A stretch of 64,000 nucleotides of DNA from Candidatus Melainabacteria bacterium (GTDB taxonomy: Bacteria; Cyanobacteriota; Vampirovibrionia; Obscuribacterales; Obscuribacteraceae). Of the stretch, positions 61,596-64,000 are shown piece after piece. Location: the NCBI GenBank assembly GCA_013288645.1, contig JABDBL010000001.1, positions 88,201 through 152,200 of the forward strand, in the 5' to 3' direction. The number at the start of each line of letters is the position of its first letter. Position 1 is the first letter of the stretch. The translations under genes were made by a program, and so were the position numbers. The notes under the pieces were generated by a model. It had not been told where the DNA came from, searched no databases, and worked only from the letters and a program-made list of their open reading frames with translations.

Positions 61596-62828
61596 ATGCC
61601 ACCATCACGGCATTTGGCTGTATATTTAGGCGAAACATTTGTTGGTAATCTTACTCAACTAATAGATGGTAGGACCTTTCTTGCCTTTGATGAAAAATAT
61701 ACTGCTGATACAAATCGTCCTACCCTCAGTCTCTCTTACAAAAATGTGTTAAACAATCTAACATCTACTGCTCAAGGGTCTTCTTTAGGATTGCCACCAT
61801 TTTTTTCAAACTTATTGCCAGAGGGAGTTTTAAGAAAATATCTGGCTAAAAAAGCTGGCATTAAAGAAACACAAGAATATCGACTTCTAACTGCACTAAA
61901 AGACGATCTACCTGGAGCTGTACTACTAAAGACTGAAGATGGAACAATATTCGAAGAAGTCAACCAAGAACTTAATTATGCTCCTGCAATCGACCAGCCG
62001 TTACGATTTTCGCTTGCAGGCATACAGTTAAAATTTTCAGGAGATTTGCATAACTCCAGATTAGTTATTCCGTCCAGTGGTGCGGGTGGGCATTGGATCG
62101 TAAAGTTACCATTTCCTGGCTATCCAAATGTGACAGGGCTTGAATATTCGATGCTTATGCTCGCTTCCAAAATTGGAATCACAGTGCCAGAGTTTAGACT
62201 TTTGCCAACTACTCATATTGAGAATTTACCTCGCGACCTGCCAGAAATGTTTGAGGGAGATTGTCTGATTTCACAGCGCTTTGATAGAAAGTCAGGAGGG
62301 GTCAGAATTCATATGGAGGATTTTGCCCAAGTCTTTGCCATCAGAGACAAATACGATCCAGCATATAATTATCAATCTATTGCCAATGTTATATGGATTG
62401 AAAGCGGACTAGGCGATATTTTGGAATTTATTCGCCGTCTAGTACACATGATAATTACTGGCAATGGGGATATGCACGTAAAAAATTGGTCTCTAATTTA
62501 TCCAGATGGCCGCCAAGCTAAGCTTGCTCCAGCCTATGACTTTATTTCGACTAAAGTTTACTCTGGTATTGAATCGCGATTGGCCTTAAATATGGTAGGC
62601 ACTCGTGAATTCGGTGATATTAACATTGATACCTTCAAACGGTTTGCAAAAATAGTCAAGCTTCCCGAGCGTCCAGTCGTGAACACTGTGATTGAGACTG
62701 TAGATGCGATTAAAGAGTGGTGGCCAAAATTACGGCAAGACTTTAACATACCCGAATCGTTCAAGCGCTTGATTGAAGAACACATGAAGAGCGTCCCTTT
62801 ATTTTATGAGCATTCAAAGCAGATTTGA
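61596..62828 (+). CDS. hipA: HipA-like serine/threonine kinase toxin
   Basis: 410 aa, intact: N-terminal domain (VYLGETFVGNLTQLIDGRTF), FFSNLLPEG, FSLAGIQLKFSGD, HWIVKLPFP, LISQRFDRKSGG, catalytic loop GNGDMHVKNWSLI and LAPAYDFISTK. Complete HipA fold expected to phosphorylate a cellular target. It differs from the other two intact HipA proteins of this window in sequence, so the modules were acquired separately rather than duplicated locally. Confidence 0.92.
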   Translation: MPPSRHLAVYLGETFVGNLTQLIDGRTFLAFDEKYTADTNRPTLSLSYKNVLNNLTSTAQGSSLGLPPFFSNLLPEGVLRKYLAKKAGIKETQEYRLLTALKDDLPGAVLLKTEDGTIFEEVNQELNYAPAIDQPLRFSLAGIQLKFSGDLHNSRLVIPSSGAGGHWIVKLPFPGYPNVTGLEYSMLMLASKIGITVPEFRLLPTTHIENLPRDLPEMFEGDCLISQRFDRKSGGVRIHMEDFAQVFAIRDKYDPAYNYQSIANVIWIESGLGDILEFIRRLVHMIITGNGDMHVKNWSLIYPDGRQAKLAPAYDFISTKVYSGIESRLALNMVGTREFGDINIDTFKRFAKIVKLPERPVVNTVIETVDAIKEWWPKLRQDFNIPESFKRLIEEHMKSVPLFYEHSKQI

Positions 62829-62847
62829 ATTTATGTGGATAGGCGCA

Positions 62848-63756
62848 ATGAATAATCAGTCAATACATCCGACCACGTTTCGTGAACGTCTTTTTCCGTT
62901 CTTATGTGGGCTTATCTTATTAGCTCCAGCAAGTATTTTGACATTTGTTGCTGGTGGAATAGGAATTGAGTCACTCACCGAACAGTGGCGTCTTAAGAAT
63001 TGGTCTATGACCTCGGCCATTGTCGAAGGAACCCAATCCATACGACAAACCTCCGGCAAGTATAAAGTTTCCATTCGCTATCGCTATACTTTCCATGGCA
63101 ATGAGTTTCACTCTCAGCGCTACGAACCATTTAACTCCAATAAGCTATTTGATTCCACCAAAGCCGAAGACTTTGTCCTCAGATATCCAATAGGCAGCAC
63201 AATCACTGCCTATGTGGATCCAGCTAAACCTCGTCATGCCTTTGTGAAGGCGAGTAAGAGTAGCGGATTACTTGCCTGTTTAGGCATAGTGTTTTTTCTG
63301 ACAGGACTGTATTTAACAGGCCACACTATCTATTTCATGTGGCGCTCCGTGACGGCTTTTTGTATCGTTAGAGTAAGTAGAAGCTTTGGCAGTGGCACCG
63401 GCATAAGATTTTATTTTTACGATTCGCTGGAAGCGGCCACAAAAGCTGCCGACTGGACGCCTTCGCCTGAAGGCGTTCTTAAACCGAGTCAATTTAGAGA
63501 CCGCTTAAAGCCCTTCCTTGGGGGATTATTATTTGCCTCTGTTGGTATAGCAGGATTAATAGTTTTGATTGCGCTACACAATCGCTTGCCTCAGGTCGTT
63601 GTGGTGACAGGATTTATACTTATGCCGGCATTCAGCATTATGGGCATCGGCTTAATGTGGAGTGCCTCTATCGCCAAGTATATTCTAGACAGAAAAGGAT
63701 CATTTGATCAGGAAGAAATTTCCCTCCTCGATTCTCCGGATGTTCCCCCGCCGTAA
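62848..63756 (+). CDS. DUF3592-type membrane protein
   Basis: About 302 aa. Two halves each have a membrane hairpin (LFPFLCGLILLAPASILTFV, LACLGIVFFLTGLYLTGHTI, and FLGGLLFASVGIAGLIVLIA). The extracytoplasmic part is of DUF3592 type: WSMTSAIVEGTQSIRQTSGK, YKVSIRYRYTFHGNEFHSQR, and FVLRYPIGSTITAYVDPAKP. The W-x-x-t-x-a-x-I-x-x-S and Y-x-V-D-P-x-x-P pattern is typical. ATG 62848 is chosen because upstream residues lie inside hipA. Function of the family is unknown. Confidence 0.75.
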   Translation: MNNQSIHPTTFRERLFPFLCGLILLAPASILTFVAGGIGIESLTEQWRLKNWSMTSAIVEGTQSIRQTSGKYKVSIRYRYTFHGNEFHSQRYEPFNSNKLFDSTKAEDFVLRYPIGSTITAYVDPAKPRHAFVKASKSSGLLACLGIVFFLTGLYLTGHTIYFMWRSVTAFCIVRVSRSFGSGTGIRFYFYDSLEAATKAADWTPSPEGVLKPSQFRDRLKPFLGGLLFASVGIAGLIVLIALHNRLPQVVVVTGFILMPAFSIMGIGLMWSASIAKYILDRKGSFDQEEISLLDSPDVPPP

Positions 63757-63861
63757 GAGCCCTAGAAGAACACCAAGACCCAAAGAGCTTCGAAGCTAAA
63801 GTTGCTCTGGCACGAGAATATGCTGAGAGACATCAAAGATCCAGACTGTCAAATTTACTAC

Positions 63862-63999
63862 TTACTTGACACCGCCAGTGGGTGAAGTGGCAAAGTAACC
63901 TGAGTGATTGTTGCCGGCTGGGGTACCATCAGGGGTTGTTAATTTGGGTGCAGTGGGTGAGCTAGCTAGAGTAGCAGCATGTTTGTGTTTTTTATGTCG
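63862..63999 (-). CDS. C-terminal end of a protein running off the right edge
   Basis: The minus-strand frame is open from the window edge to TAA at 63862: RHKKHKHAATLASSPTAPKL, then TTPDGTPAGNNHSGYFATSP and TGGVK. The composition (Pro, Thr, Gly, Ala, His) suggests a disordered secreted or surface tail. Nothing more can be said without the upstream part. Confidence 0.4.
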   Translation of the reverse strand, partial: RHKKHKHAATLASSPTAPKLTTPDGTPAGNNHSGYFATSPTGGVK

Positions 64000-64000
64000 A

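Noticed and set aside
63757..63861. Short plus-strand peptide-like stretch (ALEEHQDPKSFEAKVALARE) after the DUF3592 gene
   Set aside because: It has protein-like composition but no start, no ribosome site and too little length to assign; it could be a gene remnant.

Overview
The window is a chromosomal segment of a Gram-negative-type bacterium of moderate-to-low G+C (roughly 40% by eye) with AGGAG-type ribosome binding sites and frequent TTG/GTG starts. Many products carry signal peptides. There are LolA-like, HtrA and acyltransferase envelope genes, and Dxs indicates the non-mevalonate isoprenoid route. My best guess at lineage is a non-photosynthetic relative of cyanobacteria (Melainabacteria/Vampirovibrionia-like); this is inference only and no marker here proves it.

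Layout. 1-16 kb: stress and envelope genes (a tandem universal stress protein cut by the left edge, a multicopper-oxidase-like protein with lost copper ligands, a TonB-C-like protein, several secreted unknowns), then dnaE, ruvA, a patatin-like lipase, a DJ-1/PfpI protein, a D-aminoacylase-like amidohydrolase and a double-DTG aspartyl protease. 17-24 kb: an inserted hipBA module of visibly higher G+C abutting a beheaded alcohol dehydrogenase, a glycogen-debranching-type glycosidase, an aldo/keto reductase and decaying genes. 24-45 kb: mostly vertical core genes (two tandem acyltransferases, ybaB-recR, dxs, dnaX, acylphosphatase, der-plsY-htrA-response regulator), a TumE/TumA toxin-antitoxin pair and a three-gene MBOAT + SGNH operon that probably O-acylates an extracellular polysaccharide.

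45-63 kb is accessory. Toxin-antitoxin (TA) modules and their ruins (hipBA, a brnA remnant, higBA-type, hipB plus a deleted hipA, an RHH antitoxin with an amber codon, a frameshifted hicA with hicB, another hipBA) are interspersed with partial copies of the 3' end of the second SGNH gene. Four copies of that 3' end (one intact, three truncated) divide the island, as if cassettes had repeatedly entered or recombined at the end of that gene. Between this array and the last modules lies a 2613-residue multidomain protein with a CAP domain, a HELSH metalloprotease-like domain and a C-terminal domain with a Cys/His/Asp arrangement. It is a candidate secreted effector or surface protein.

Two loci 32 kb apart each hold a double-DTG aspartyl protease next to a small paralogous membrane protein, suggesting a functional pair. 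dnaX carries a run of ten A's whose alternative frames both stop within a few codons, a layout expected for slippage-made short and long clamp-loader subunits. No tRNA, rRNA, CRISPR array or transposase was seen.
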